DNA from: JADJWR01 sp964509545
Lineage (GTDB): Bacteria > Pseudomonadota > Gammaproteobacteria > Burkholderiales > Burkholderiaceae_F
Direction of reading: 5' to 3'
Length of the DNA: 64,000 nucleotides
NCBI GenBank assembly: GCA_964509545.1
Contig: CAZDXQ010000001.1
Coordinates: 434,001 to 498,000 of the forward strand
Shown here: piece by piece, positions 1 through 8,230 of the stretch
Position numbering within the stretch: the first letter of the stretch is position 1
How the letters are laid out: every line of letters starts with the position of its first letter
Made by a program: the position numbers and the translations under genes
Notes under the pieces: model-generated
Seen by the model: only the letters and a program-made list of their open reading frames with translations
Database searches by the model: none
What the model was told of the DNA's origin: nothing

Positions 1-2
1 TG

Positions 3-1697
3 CGCAAGGGCACCTTCCCGTCGGTGGGCAGCCGCCGCGCCACCGGTACCACGGTGATCATCGAGGACGTCGCCTTCCCGGTCGAGCGGCTGGCCGACGC
101 GACGCTCGACCTGCAGAGGCTGCTGCAGGCGAACGGCTACCGCGACGCGATCATCTTCGGCCACGCGCTCGAGGGAAACCTGCACTTCACGTTTCCGCAG
201 CATTTCGGCCACGACGCCGAAGTGCAGCGCTACGCGCGCCTGATGGACGAGGTGGCGCGGCTGGTGGTGCACAAGTACGACGGCGCGCTGAAGGCCGAGC
301 ACGGCACCGGCCGCAACATGGCGCCGTTCGTCGGGCTCGAATGGGGCGAAGCCGGGCTGGGCGTGATGCGCGAGATCAAGCGGCTGTTCGACCCCGAGGG
401 GCTGCTGAATCCCGGCGTGATCCTCAACGAGGATCCTCAGGCGCACCTGAAGGACCTCAAGCCCTTGCCGGCGGCGCACGAACTGGTCGACAAGTGCATC
501 GAATGCGGCTTCTGCGAGCCGCAGTGCCCGTCGGCCGGGCTGACCTTCTCGCCGCGGCAGCGGATCGCGAGCTGGCGCGAGATCGCGCGGCTCGAACACG
601 CGGGCGGCGACACACGCAGCCTGCGCGTCGGCTACGACCACGACGCGATCGACACCTGCGCCGGCTGCGGCCTGTGCGCCACCGCCTGCCCGGTCGGCAT
701 CGAAACCGGCAGGTTGATCAAGGCGCAGCGCGGCGAGAGGCTGGGGACGCTGGCGAATCGAATCGGCCGCCTGGCGGCGTCGAATTACGGCGCGGTGTCG
801 GCCGGCGTGCGCGCCGGGCTCGCGGCGGCCTGCCTGTTGCACGCGGCGGTCGGCACGCGCGCGATGAGCGCGGTGACGGGCGGCCTGCGAAGACTGTCCG
901 GCAACCGCGTTCCGCCCTGGACGCCGCACACGCCGCGCCCCGCACGGTTCGCTGCGCCGAGCACCACCCAGCGCAGCGACCCGGTCGTGTACTTCCCGAG
1001 CTGCGCCACGCGCAGCATGGGACCGGCCCGCGGCGACGCGATGGCCGACAGCGTGCCCACCGTCACCGATCGCGTTCTGCGCCGGGCCGGCTTCGCGCCG
1101 GTCTATCCGGCGGACCTGGGCGGTCTGTGCTGCGGCCAGCCGTTCGAGAGCAAGGGGCTGCTCGCCACGGCCGACGACAAGGCGGCCGAACTCGAAGCCG
1201 CGCTGCGCGCGGCGAGCGACGGCGGACGGCTGCCGATCGTCTTCGACACCAGCCCCTGCGCTTACCGCATGAAGCGGCATGTTGCCGGCCGACTCGACGT
1301 GCTCGACATCAGCGAAGCGCTGCGCAAGCTGGTGCTGCCGCGGCTGCGGCTGAAACCGCTCGAGGCGACGGTCGCCGTGCATCCGGTGTGCAGCGTGCGC
1401 AAGCAGGGACTCGACGGCGTGCTGCGCGCGGTCGCCGCCGCCTGCGCGACGACCGTCGTGCAGCCAGAGCGCGTCGGCTGCTGCGGCTGGGCGGGCGACA
1501 AGGGCTGGACCACGCCCGAACTGAACGCGCACGCGCTGCGCGACCTGCGAGAGGGGCTGCCGCCGGATTGCAGTGCGGGCTACTCCAGCAGCCGCACCTG
1601 CGAGATCGGGCTGGCCGAACATTCCGGCATCACCTACCGCTCGATCGTGCACCTGGTCGACGCGGCAAGCCACGGGGCCGAAGGCGACACCGGCTGA
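3..1697 (+). CDS. FAD-linked oxidase / 4Fe-4S protein, D-lactate dehydrogenase type (5' partial)
   Basis: The reading frame is already open at the left edge, so only the C-terminal 564 residues are present; the family is usually about 900-1000 residues. The first 140 residues match the end of a FAD-linked oxidase C-terminal domain (RKGTFPSVG near the edge, then HGTGRN). Two 4Fe-4S motifs follow, CIECGFCEPQCP and CAGCGLCATACPVG, and then two CCG-type cysteine-rich modules (GGLCCGQPFESKG and VGCCGWAGDKG). This order is that of membrane-associated D-lactate (or other D-2-hydroxyacid) dehydrogenases that pass electrons to the quinone pool. The substrate cannot be told from the visible part. The flavin-binding N-terminus lies outside the window. 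Confidence 0.9.
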   Translation, partial: RKGTFPSVGSRRATGTTVIIEDVAFPVERLADATLDLQRLLQANGYRDAIIFGHALEGNLHFTFPQHFGHDAEVQRYARLMDEVARLVVHKYDGALKAEHGTGRNMAPFVGLEWGEAGLGVMREIKRLFDPEGLLNPGVILNEDPQAHLKDLKPLPAAHELVDKCIECGFCEPQCPSAGLTFSPRQRIASWREIARLEHAGGDTRSLRVGYDHDAIDTCAGCGLCATACPVGIETGRLIKAQRGERLGTLANRIGRLAASNYGAVSAGVRAGLAAACLLHAAVGTRAMSAVTGGLRRLSGNRVPPWTPHTPRPARFAAPSTTQRSDPVVYFPSCATRSMGPARGDAMADSVPTVTDRVLRRAGFAPVYPADLGGLCCGQPFESKGLLATADDKAAELEAALRAASDGGRLPIVFDTSPCAYRMKRHVAGRLDVLDISEALRKLVLPRLRLKPLEATVAVHPVCSVRKQGLDGVLRAVAAACATTVVQPERVGCCGWAGDKGWTTPELNAHALRDLREGLPPDCSAGYSSSRTCEIGLAEHSGITYRSIVHLVDAASHGAEGDTG

Positions 1698-1740
1698 GCC
1701 GTCCGGCCGGCGGTACGATGGGGTTGCACCCGCGACCGCC

Positions 1741-2523
1741 ATGTCCACCACCGATCACGATCCCGCCGCGTTGCTGCAACCGCTGTCGGACGCAGACATC
1801 GACGACCTCGCACGCATGCTCGGCGCGGACTGGGCGCCGGAGTCGACGATGGACATCGAGCAGCTCGACGGCTTTCTCGCCGGACTGATCTGCTCGCCGA
1901 GTGTGGCGATGCCGAGCCGGTACGTGCCGGAGATCTTCGGCGCCGAGCCGCAGTTCCCGGACATGGCCACTGCGCAGCGCTTCTACGGCCTGCTGATGCG
2001 GCGGAACAACCAGATCGCCACGGCGTTGAACGCGCCGGTCGAACGGCTCGACGACCCGCGCGCCTATGTGCCGCTGCTGCTCGACTGGTCGGCCGACGGC
2101 GAGATCGCCCGCGCGATCGCGCAGTCCGACGAGACCGCGCCGCTGCCGCTGGCCGGCGAGCTGTGGGCGCGCGGCTTCATGCATGCCGTCGAGCTGATGC
2201 GCGACGACTGGGAGGCCGTGCCCGAAGGCGACGAGGAAGGGGCCCGGCTCGTTGGCGACGCGCTGGACGCGATCGTCGCGCTGGTGCCGGACGAGGACGA
2301 GGAAGGCGGCCGCGCCGCAGCCGGTTCCGACGAAGAACGCGGCGACCTCATCAGCGAGGCGCTGATCGCCGCCTACGACCTGCGCGAGTACTGGCGCGAC
2401 GTGCAGTTCGAGCAGGTGCGCGTCAAGGAGCCGATCCGGCGCGAGCCGAAAGTCGGCCGCAACGACCCCTGCCCTTGCGGCAGCGGGAAGAAATTCAAGC
2501 AGTGCCACGGGCGCGAGCACTGA
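1741..2523 (+). CDS. YecA/UPF0149 family protein with C-terminal SEC-C zinc motif
   Basis: A 260-residue protein with an N-terminal UPF0149 (YecA-like) helical region containing the family signature around EQLDGFLAGLICSP, an acidic middle part (EEGARLVGDALD to DEDEEGG), and a C-terminal SEC-C motif, NDPCPCGSGKKFKQCHG, which binds zinc in SecA and many other proteins. I chose the ATG at 1741 because the family homology starts there; an upstream in-frame start would add an unrelated low-complexity stretch. It begins 43 bases after the preceding gene and may be cotranscribed with it. Function is unknown; the zinc motif suggests a protein- or nucleic-acid-binding role. Confidence 0.85.
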   Translation: MSTTDHDPAALLQPLSDADIDDLARMLGADWAPESTMDIEQLDGFLAGLICSPSVAMPSRYVPEIFGAEPQFPDMATAQRFYGLLMRRNNQIATALNAPVERLDDPRAYVPLLLDWSADGEIARAIAQSDETAPLPLAGELWARGFMHAVELMRDDWEAVPEGDEEGARLVGDALDAIVALVPDEDEEGGRAAAGSDEERGDLISEALIAAYDLREYWRDVQFEQVRVKEPIRREPKVGRNDPCPCGSGKKFKQCHGREH

Positions 2524-2601
2524 GCACGTGTGGGCGACCGGCCCTGGCTGCGGCGCTCCCGCGTCGTGCCATCGCCCGACCGACCGATGGAGGCCCGACC
2601 G

Positions 2602-3045
2602 ATGACACGACTGACTGTCCTGCTGGCATGGGCGCTGGCGCTCGTCATCGCCTTGCCGATCGCCGCGCAGACGGTGCGTTATTACCCGGTGCCTTCCGGC
2701 GCCGGCCCGCACGACGTGGCGCCCGCGCCTGACGGAACCGTCTGGTACACGGCGCAGCGCACCGGCGAACTCGGCCGGCTCGATCCCGCGACGGGCAAGA
2801 CCGAGCACATCGCGCTCGGCCGCGGCTCGGCGCCGCACGGCGTGATCGTCGGCCCCGACGGCGCGGCATGGGTCACCGACAGCGGGCTGAACGCGATCGT
2901 CCGCTGCGATCGCGCCGCCGAGAAGTTCACGAGCTTCCCGAGCGACAAGTCAGGAGCACACGTGCGGCAGGTCCTCGGCCGCCCCGGCGAGATATGGGGC
3001 GCAGATTCCGGAACCGACCGGCTGGTCGTGTCGATCACGAAATAG
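2602..3045 (+). CDS. Vgb-like (virginiamycin B lyase family) secreted propeller protein, shortened
   Basis: A 147-residue protein with a Sec signal peptide (MTRLTVLLAWALALVIALP, then AAQ) followed by two or three beta-propeller repeats of the type GPHDVAPAPDGTVWYT and PHGVIVGPDGAAWVTD. It then passes straight to a segment (VRQVLGRPGEIWGADSGTDRL) that in Vgb-like proteins is normally the last repeat. Family members are usually near 300-350 residues with six or seven blades, so the middle of the propeller seems to be missing. The frame is open with no internal stop, so it may be an in-frame deletion derivative that no longer folds as a full propeller. The ATG at 2602 gives the best signal peptide. 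Real lyase activity is not implied. Confidence 0.7.
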   Translation: MTRLTVLLAWALALVIALPIAAQTVRYYPVPSGAGPHDVAPAPDGTVWYTAQRTGELGRLDPATGKTEHIALGRGSAPHGVIVGPDGAAWVTDSGLNAIVRCDRAAEKFTSFPSDKSGAHVRQVLGRPGEIWGADSGTDRLVVSITK

Positions 3046-3284
3046 CCGCGCCGGCCGTCTTGCCGCCGCAAGTGCAAGCTCTCACGATCCCTCGAACTCG
3101 TTCGTCAATCGCCGCTCGATCTTCCGGGCCGATCCGTCGGGCGCTGCGCTGATCGATGCTCGACCCGGTCGCTTCCTGATCAACGACCGGTTCGAGCACC
3201 GCGGCGAGTTCAGCGGTCGGCCTGGAGCTGCGGTCCACGAAAACCAGCAAGGAGGGTCCACGACCTGCCTCGCGGCGCCTTGGG

Positions 3285-3704
3285 TCAGATCTCGACGGGG
3301 AAGATGCGGAACCGCTTGCGACCGCCGACGCGAAGTGCCTGAAAGTGACGAGGGTCGAGGGTCAGGACCTCAGTGGTCCCGTGTCGTTCGGCGAGCACGA
3401 CGATCGAGGCATCGGCAAGCCCGATCTGACGATCGCCGTAGCGGCGCATGATGTCACCGGCTCGCTCAACATCATCAGCCGTGAAATTCTCCAACCGATA
3501 TGCGCCCCTCGCCACCTCGTCCAGCAGCGCCGCTTGCGCCTGCGCGCCGACATGCCGCATCAAGAGGTAGTCCAGTTCCGCCAGAACAAAGGGCGACAGC
3601 AGCAATGGCCCCTTGGCCGCCTCCAGGGCCGAACGACATGGCGCATGTCTGCGCTGGCTGGCGTCCAGCGCGGCCAGCAGGCCGCTCGTGTCAAGCAGCA
3701 TCAA
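3285..3704 (-). CDS. VapC-like PIN-domain ribonuclease toxin
   Basis: A 139-residue PIN-domain protein. The four acidic positions of the metal-binding site are visible: MMLLDTSGLLAAL (first Asp), FVLAELDYLL (Glu), GLADASIVVLAER (Asp) and the late LTLDPRHF Asp. Such toxins cleave RNA, often initiator tRNA or rRNA, until neutralised by the partner antitoxin. Its start codon overlaps the stop of the upstream ribbon-helix-helix gene by four bases, the usual arrangement of a translationally coupled vapBC operon. All active-site residues are intact, so the toxin is probably functional. Confidence 0.88.
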   Translation of the reverse strand: MMLLDTSGLLAALDASQRRHAPCRSALEAAKGPLLLSPFVLAELDYLLMRHVGAQAQAALLDEVARGAYRLENFTADDVERAGDIMRRYGDRQIGLADASIVVLAERHGTTEVLTLDPRHFQALRVGGRKRFRIFPVEI

Positions 3705-3922
3705 GGGCTGCCGAAGCCCTCGAGAGCCTCATCCAGGCGCTCGGCGAGCATCGGTTTGCCGCTGTCGATCAACGGCAGCCGCGGCCGCGGCGCGGGCGCC
3801 TCGGCAACGATCTTGCGCAAAGCCTCGCGGATCAGCTCGGCTTCGCTGGTGCCGCGCGCGCTGGCCAATCGGCCGAGTGCGCGCTTGACCTCCGGTGGCA
3901 CATAGACAGTGGTCTTCTCCAT
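3701..3922 (-). CDS. Ribbon-helix-helix antitoxin (VapB-like)
   Basis: A 73-residue protein whose first 45 residues (MEKTTVYVPPEVKRALGRLA, then SEAELIREALRKIV) form a CopG/Arc-type ribbon-helix-helix DNA-binding fold. The proline-rich C-terminal tail (APAPRPRLPLIDSG) is the expected toxin-wrapping part. It precedes and overlaps the PIN toxin gene by four bases. The start at 3922 gives the canonical N-terminus; an in-frame ATG at 3934 would add MVYG. By analogy with related pairs it should repress its own promoter, and TATGG repeats sit immediately upstream and into the alternative start. Confidence 0.85.
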   Translation of the reverse strand: MEKTTVYVPPEVKRALGRLASARGTSEAELIREALRKIVAEAPAPRPRLPLIDSGKPMLAERLDEALEGFGSP

Positions 3923-3945
3923 GCCATACACCATACCATATACGT
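3923..3945 (-). promoter_or_regulatory. Putative autoregulatory operator of the toxin-antitoxin pair
   Basis: Read on the minus strand, the 23 bases before the antitoxin start hold tandem copies of a short TATGG-type motif (TATGGTATGG, then TGTATGGC). Short tandem motifs overlapping the start region are typical operators for ribbon-helix-helix antitoxins. No clear -35/-10 pair was assigned. Confidence 0.4.
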
Positions 3946-4571
3946 GGCCGCTACGGGCGCGGCGTTGCCTCTTGTGATCGTGTCCCTTCCCATGGCTTGA
4001 CCGGCGGGTTCGCGTTGAGCCAGTGCGCGATCAACCAGGCGCTGGCGACCCGCGACAAGGCCGCGCAGGGCTGCTCGAGCTGCCGGCCGATGGACTGCGC
4101 GCGAGGCCGTTGAGGCTGGTGACCTCGGTCAGTCCCATGCCGTGTGCGTCGGTCCAATCGCCGTGACTGCCGCCTGCCCGCGCGGGCCTGCCGCCAGGGC
4201 CTCCTTCCGGCGCCTGCATACCGGCCCGACCAGCCGCTTTGAGGCAATGAAGTCAGGATGGCGGATGTCTCTTCGGAACCGCTTTCAGCGGTTGGCCGCG
4301 ACCGGTCTTCGCGGGGCCAATGAATCGTTCGGCCGCGGCTCGATTCGTCGGAATGGGCCACTGCCGAGTCTCGACTTCTCGTCTTGACACAGTCGTCTCG
4401 AATCGAGATCCAGCAGGGTTGCCGCTCGTCCGGGACGGGTTCGAGGGAAAGTCCGCTCAAAGCTGCAAACCGTCGGCCAAGCGAAGAAGCGGCTTGCCGG
4501 TTTGCCCGTGGTTTATCGTTGCCCTGCCGACGGCGGCCGCGAGCGACTGCCCGGCCCACGGAGACAAACCC
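3946..4571. other. 626-base region without a supported gene
   Basis: Between the toxin-antitoxin pair and the aminotransferase gene I see no convincing gene on either strand. Open frames here have no recognisable motif and mixed codon bias. The last 100 bases presumably hold the promoter of the plus-strand aminotransferase/ABC operon, but no strong -35/-10 pair is obvious. Confidence 0.5.
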
Positions 4572-5945
4572 ATGAACAGCGCCGCCACGCTGGCCGAACT
4601 CGACCGGCGGCAGTCGATCCATCCGCACACCAACCTGCGCAAGCACGAGGCCAAGGGCCCGGTGATCATCAGCCGCGGCCGCGGCATCCACGTCTATGAC
4701 GTCGACGGCCGGGAGTACATCGAAGGCATGGCCGGGCTGTGGTGCGCGGCTCTCGGCTTTTCCGACGAGCGCCTGATCGCCGCGGCCACGAAGCAGCTCG
4801 CCACGCTGCCGTATTACCACGGCTTCGCCCACAAGACCTCCGACGTGGCCATCGAGGTTGCGCGGGACCTGCTGGCCATCGCGCCCGGGCAAATGGCACG
4901 CGCCTTCTTCGGCACCAGCGGCTCTGACGCCAACGACACGGCGATCAAGATGGTCCGCTACTACAACAATGCCCTTGGCCGGCCGGACAAGAAAAAGCTC
5001 GTCGCCCGCACGCGCGGCTACCATGGGGTGAGCATCGCCACCGCCAGCCTGACGGGCCTGCCGAACATCCACGCCGGCTTCGACCTGCCCGGTCCCGGCG
5101 TATTGCACACCGACTGCCCGCATCACTACCGCTTTGCGGCGCCGGGCGAGAGCGAGCAGGCGTTCGCCAGCCGGCTGGCGGCAAGCCTCGAGGCACTGAT
5201 CGAGCGCGAGGGCGCCGACACCATCGCCGCCTTCATCGCCGAGCCGGTGATGGGCGCCGGCGGCGTGATCGTTCCGCCCCTCACCTACTTCGAAAAGATC
5301 CAGCCGATCCTGCGCCGGCACGACATCCTGCTGATCGCCGACGAGGTGATCTGCGGCTTCGGCCGCACCGGCAGCATGTGGGGCAGCCAGACCTACGGGC
5401 TGGACCCGGACATCGTCGTCTGCGCCAAGGCGCTCACCGGCGCCTACGTGCCGTTCTCGGCGACAATGGTCTCGGCGCGCGTGTACGAGCCGATCGCCGA
5501 ACATTCGGCGAAGCTCGGCACCTTCGGTCACGGCTACACGTACTCGGCGCACCCGCTCGGCGCCGCGGTGGCGATCGAGGCGATCAGGATCTACCGCGAG
5601 ACCGACATTGCCGCGCGCGTGCGGAAACTCGCGCCACAGTTCCAGGAAGGTCTGCGTGCGCTCGCGGCAAGCCCGATCGTCGGCGAGGTGCGCGGCGTGG
5701 GGCTGATCGCCGCGGTCGAGCTGGTGCAGGACAAAGCGGGCAAGGCGCAGTTTCCGGCAGCCGCGGCCGTCGGCGCGCACTTCGCCGAGCGCGCCCACGC
5801 GCACGGCCTGATCGTCCGGGCACTGGGCGACTCGGTGGCGCTTTGTCCGCCCTTGATCATCGAGCCGGCGCAGATCGACGAGATGCTGGCGCGCTTCGCG
5901 CGCGCGCTGCGCGACACCGAGAGCTACGCGGCGCAACTGCAGTAA
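4572..5945 (+). CDS. Class III PLP-dependent aminotransferase (omega-amino acid/polyamine:pyruvate type)
   Basis: A 457-residue aminotransferase of fold type I, class III. Visible features are an N-terminal GPVIISRGRGIHVYDVDG core, EGMAGLWCAALGF, the GTSGSDANDTAIKM cofactor phosphate region, the DEVICGFGRTGSMWG signature, and the PLP lysine in CAKALTGAYVPFSA. The enzyme moves an amino group from an omega-amine (putrescine, beta-alanine or similar) to pyruvate or another keto acid. The start at 4572 fits the conserved N-terminus. It is the first gene of a plus-strand cluster with a polyamine-type ABC transporter, 21 bases before the ATPase gene, which suggests that the imported compound is a polyamine or amino acid degraded by this enzyme. 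Confidence 0.9.
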   Translation: MNSAATLAELDRRQSIHPHTNLRKHEAKGPVIISRGRGIHVYDVDGREYIEGMAGLWCAALGFSDERLIAAATKQLATLPYYHGFAHKTSDVAIEVARDLLAIAPGQMARAFFGTSGSDANDTAIKMVRYYNNALGRPDKKKLVARTRGYHGVSIATASLTGLPNIHAGFDLPGPGVLHTDCPHHYRFAAPGESEQAFASRLAASLEALIEREGADTIAAFIAEPVMGAGGVIVPPLTYFEKIQPILRRHDILLIADEVICGFGRTGSMWGSQTYGLDPDIVVCAKALTGAYVPFSATMVSARVYEPIAEHSAKLGTFGHGYTYSAHPLGAAVAIEAIRIYRETDIAARVRKLAPQFQEGLRALAASPIVGEVRGVGLIAAVELVQDKAGKAQFPAAAAVGAHFAERAHAHGLIVRALGDSVALCPPLIIEPAQIDEMLARFARALRDTESYAAQLQ

Positions 5946-5966
5946 CGCCCGCCGCCGGATCCGCGC

Positions 5967-7052
5967 ATGGCCTTCGTCGTCTTCGACGACGTATGCAAGA
6001 CCTACGATGGGCTGGCCAACGTCGTCGACCACCTGCACCTGGAGGTTGGCGAAGGCGAGTTCCTGTCGCTGCTCGGGCCCTCGGGCTCGGGCAAGACGAC
6101 GACACTGATGATGCTCGCCGGCTTCGAGCGACCCACCGCCGGGCACATCCGGCTGCGCGGCGAGTCGATCGAGCGGCTGCCGCCATACAAGCGCAATTTC
6201 GGCATGGTGTTCCAGAACTACGCGCTGTTCCCGCACATGACGGTTGGCGAGAACCTCGCCTTTCCGCTGTCGGTGCGCGGCGTGAACAGGGACGATGCGG
6301 CGCAGCGCGTCAGGCGCGCGCTCGACATGGTGCGCCTGCCCGGTTACGAGGCGCGCCTGCCGGCGCAGCTTTCCGGCGGCCAGCAGCAGCGGGTGGCGGT
6401 GGCGCGGGCGCTGGTGTTCGAGCCGCAGCTGATCCTGATGGACGAACCGCTCGGCGCGCTCGACAAGCAGCTGCGCGAGGAAATGCAACTGGAACTGCGC
6501 GGCCTGCACGAGCGGCTCGGCATCACCACTGTGTACGTGACGCACGACCAGTCCGAGGCACTGACGATGTCCGACCGCATTGCCGTCTTCCACCACGGCC
6601 GCATCCAGCAGGTGGCCGATCCGCAGACGATCTACGAGCGACCGGCGAATCTGTTCGTCGCCTCGTTCATCGGCGAGAGCAACCGGCTCGCGGCGCAGCT
6701 GGTCGAGGCGCAGGCCGACGGCCGCTGCGCGGCGCGGCTGGCCGACGGCATCGTGCTGCACGGCCAGGCGACCGGTGACTGCGGCGAAGGCCGTGCCGCG
6801 GTCATCGCGGTGCGGCCCGAGCGCATCACGGTGAGCGCCGCGTCGCTCGACAGCGATCGCCAGGACAACGCGCTTGCCGGCGTGGTCGAGGAGACGATCT
6901 TCCTCGGCGGCCACGTGCGCGTGCGGATGCGATGCGCAGCCGGCGAGATCGTCGCCAGCGTGCCGATCCAGTTCGCCGCGGCCGTGCCCCCGGCCGGCAG
7001 CCGCGCCGTTGCATGCTTTCCGGCGGCGAGTACAGTCATCTTTCCGGCGTGA
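5967..7052 (+). CDS. ABC transporter ATP-binding protein, PotA-like
   Basis: A 361-residue nucleotide-binding subunit. Walker A is GPSGSGKTTTLMML (near residue 38), the Q-loop is FQNYALFPHMTV, the ABC signature is LSGGQQQRVAVARAL, Walker B is LILMDEPLGALD and the switch histidine is VYVTHDQSEA. A C-terminal TOBE-like domain follows (VRPERITV and onwards), as in PotA/CysA-type importers. It energises uptake by the two permeases downstream. It lies in the order aminotransferase, ATPase, binding protein, permease, permease, all in one direction with short gaps. Confidence 0.93.
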   Translation: MAFVVFDDVCKTYDGLANVVDHLHLEVGEGEFLSLLGPSGSGKTTTLMMLAGFERPTAGHIRLRGESIERLPPYKRNFGMVFQNYALFPHMTVGENLAFPLSVRGVNRDDAAQRVRRALDMVRLPGYEARLPAQLSGGQQQRVAVARALVFEPQLILMDEPLGALDKQLREEMQLELRGLHERLGITTVYVTHDQSEALTMSDRIAVFHHGRIQQVADPQTIYERPANLFVASFIGESNRLAAQLVEAQADGRCAARLADGIVLHGQATGDCGEGRAAVIAVRPERITVSAASLDSDRQDNALAGVVEETIFLGGHVRVRMRCAAGEIVASVPIQFAAAVPPAGSRAVACFPAASTVIFPA

Positions 7053-7083
7053 GACGCGCCGAAATGCGAGGAGGAGAACAACG

Positions 7084-8130
7084 ATGAGTGCGAAGACAGG
7101 CTGGCTGCTCGCCGCGATCGGTGCGGCGCTGGCGCTCGGCAGCGGCGCGCTGCAGGCGCGCGACCTTTCGGTGGTGTCTTGGGGCGGCGCCTACCAGGAC
7201 GCGCAGAAGGAGGTCTACTTCAAGCCGTTCATGGAGAAGTCGAAGATCAAGATGGTCGACGAGAGCTGGGACGGCGGCATCGGCGTGTTGCGCGCCAAGA
7301 TGCAGGGCGGCGCCAACAACTGGGACGTGGTGCAGGTCGAGAGCGAGGAACTCGCGCTCGGCTGCGAGGAAGGCCTGTTCGAGAAGCTCGACTGGGCCAA
7401 GCTCGGCGGCAAGGACAAGTTCCTCAAGGATGCCGTCAGCGACTGCGGGGTGGGGTCGATCGTCTACAACTTCGTGCTCGCCTACGACGGCGACAAGATC
7501 AAGGACGCGCCGAAGAACTGGGCCGACTTCTGGGACGTCAGGAAGTACCCGGGCAAGCGCGCGCTGCGCAAGGGGCCGAAGACCAATCTCGAGATCGCGC
7601 TGCTGGCCGACGGCGTGGCGCCGGCCGACGTCTACAAGACGCTGTCCACCCCGGCCGGCGTGGAGCGCGCTTTCAACAAGCTGTCGCAGCTGAAGCCCAA
7701 TCTGATCTGGTGGGAGAAGGGTGCGCAGCCGCCGCAGATGCTCGCCTCGGGCGAGGCGGCGATGGTCTCGGCCTACAACGGGCGGATCGCCGCCGCCAAC
7801 AAGACCGACAAGAAGAACTTCAGGATGGTCTGGACCGGCAGCCTGTACACGGTCGACTCGTGGGTGATCATGAAGGGCTCGCCGAACAAGGCGGCCGCCG
7901 AGCAGTTCATCGCCTTCGCCAGCGATCCGGCCAACCAGAAGAACCTGCCGCCGAGGATTCCCTACGGCATCACGCATGTCGCCGCCACGGCGCTGGTCGA
8001 CAAGAGCGTGCTGCCCGACCTGCCGACCAATCCGGCGAACCTCAAGGTCTCGCTGTACCTGAACGACAAGTTCTGGCTGGAGAACCTCGACAAGCTGAAC
8101 CAGCGCTTCAACGCCTGGCTGGCCAAGTAG
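7084..8130 (+). CDS. ABC transporter periplasmic substrate-binding protein, PotD/PotF-like
   Basis: A 348-residue extracellular solute-binding protein with a Sec signal peptide (hydrophobic residues 5-20, cleavage near LQA-RD) and the family start LSVVSWGGAYQDAQKE. The remainder follows the bilobal PotD-like fold (GADDNW-like region here as GGANNWDVVQVE, and DSWVIMKGSPNK near the end). It captures the ligand, probably a polyamine or related amine, and delivers it to the permease pair. The ATG at 7084 has a strong ribosome binding site (GAGGAGG eight bases upstream), stronger than its neighbours. It is followed by a stem-loop, consistent with extra expression of the binding protein. Confidence 0.92.
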   Translation: MSAKTGWLLAAIGAALALGSGALQARDLSVVSWGGAYQDAQKEVYFKPFMEKSKIKMVDESWDGGIGVLRAKMQGGANNWDVVQVESEELALGCEEGLFEKLDWAKLGGKDKFLKDAVSDCGVGSIVYNFVLAYDGDKIKDAPKNWADFWDVRKYPGKRALRKGPKTNLEIALLADGVAPADVYKTLSTPAGVERAFNKLSQLKPNLIWWEKGAQPPQMLASGEAAMVSAYNGRIAAANKTDKKNFRMVWTGSLYTVDSWVIMKGSPNKAAAEQFIAFASDPANQKNLPPRIPYGITHVAATALVDKSVLPDLPTNPANLKVSLYLNDKFWLENLDKLNQRFNAWLAK

Positions 8131-8131
8131 A

Positions 8132-8157
8132 CGAAGCCGGGTCTCCGGCCGGCTTCG
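8132..8157 (+). terminator. Intra-operon stem-loop after the binding-protein gene
   Basis: Perfect nine-base inverted repeat CGAAGCCGG (8132-8140) and CCGGCTTCG (8149-8157) with an eight-base loop, starting one base after the stop codon. There is no T-run, so it is more likely an mRNA-stabilising or partial-termination hairpin that raises the binding protein relative to the permeases, as known for several ABC operons. Confidence 0.65.
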
Positions 8158-8230
8158 CATCACGCGCCGCAGCCGACATCGGCCCTGCCGATGCGGCTCG
8201 GCGCCCGGCGCCGCTGACGCTGCACGCAGC

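Noticed and set aside
4425..4460. GGGTTCGAGG string suggestive of a tRNA T-loop
   Set aside because: No acceptor stem, D-arm or anticodon arm could be folded around it.
3951..6914. Very long minus-strand open frame (about 987 codons) opposite the aminotransferase and ABC genes
   Set aside because: It is antisense to two clearly conserved genes, has no motif and arises from the high GC3 of the plus-strand genes.
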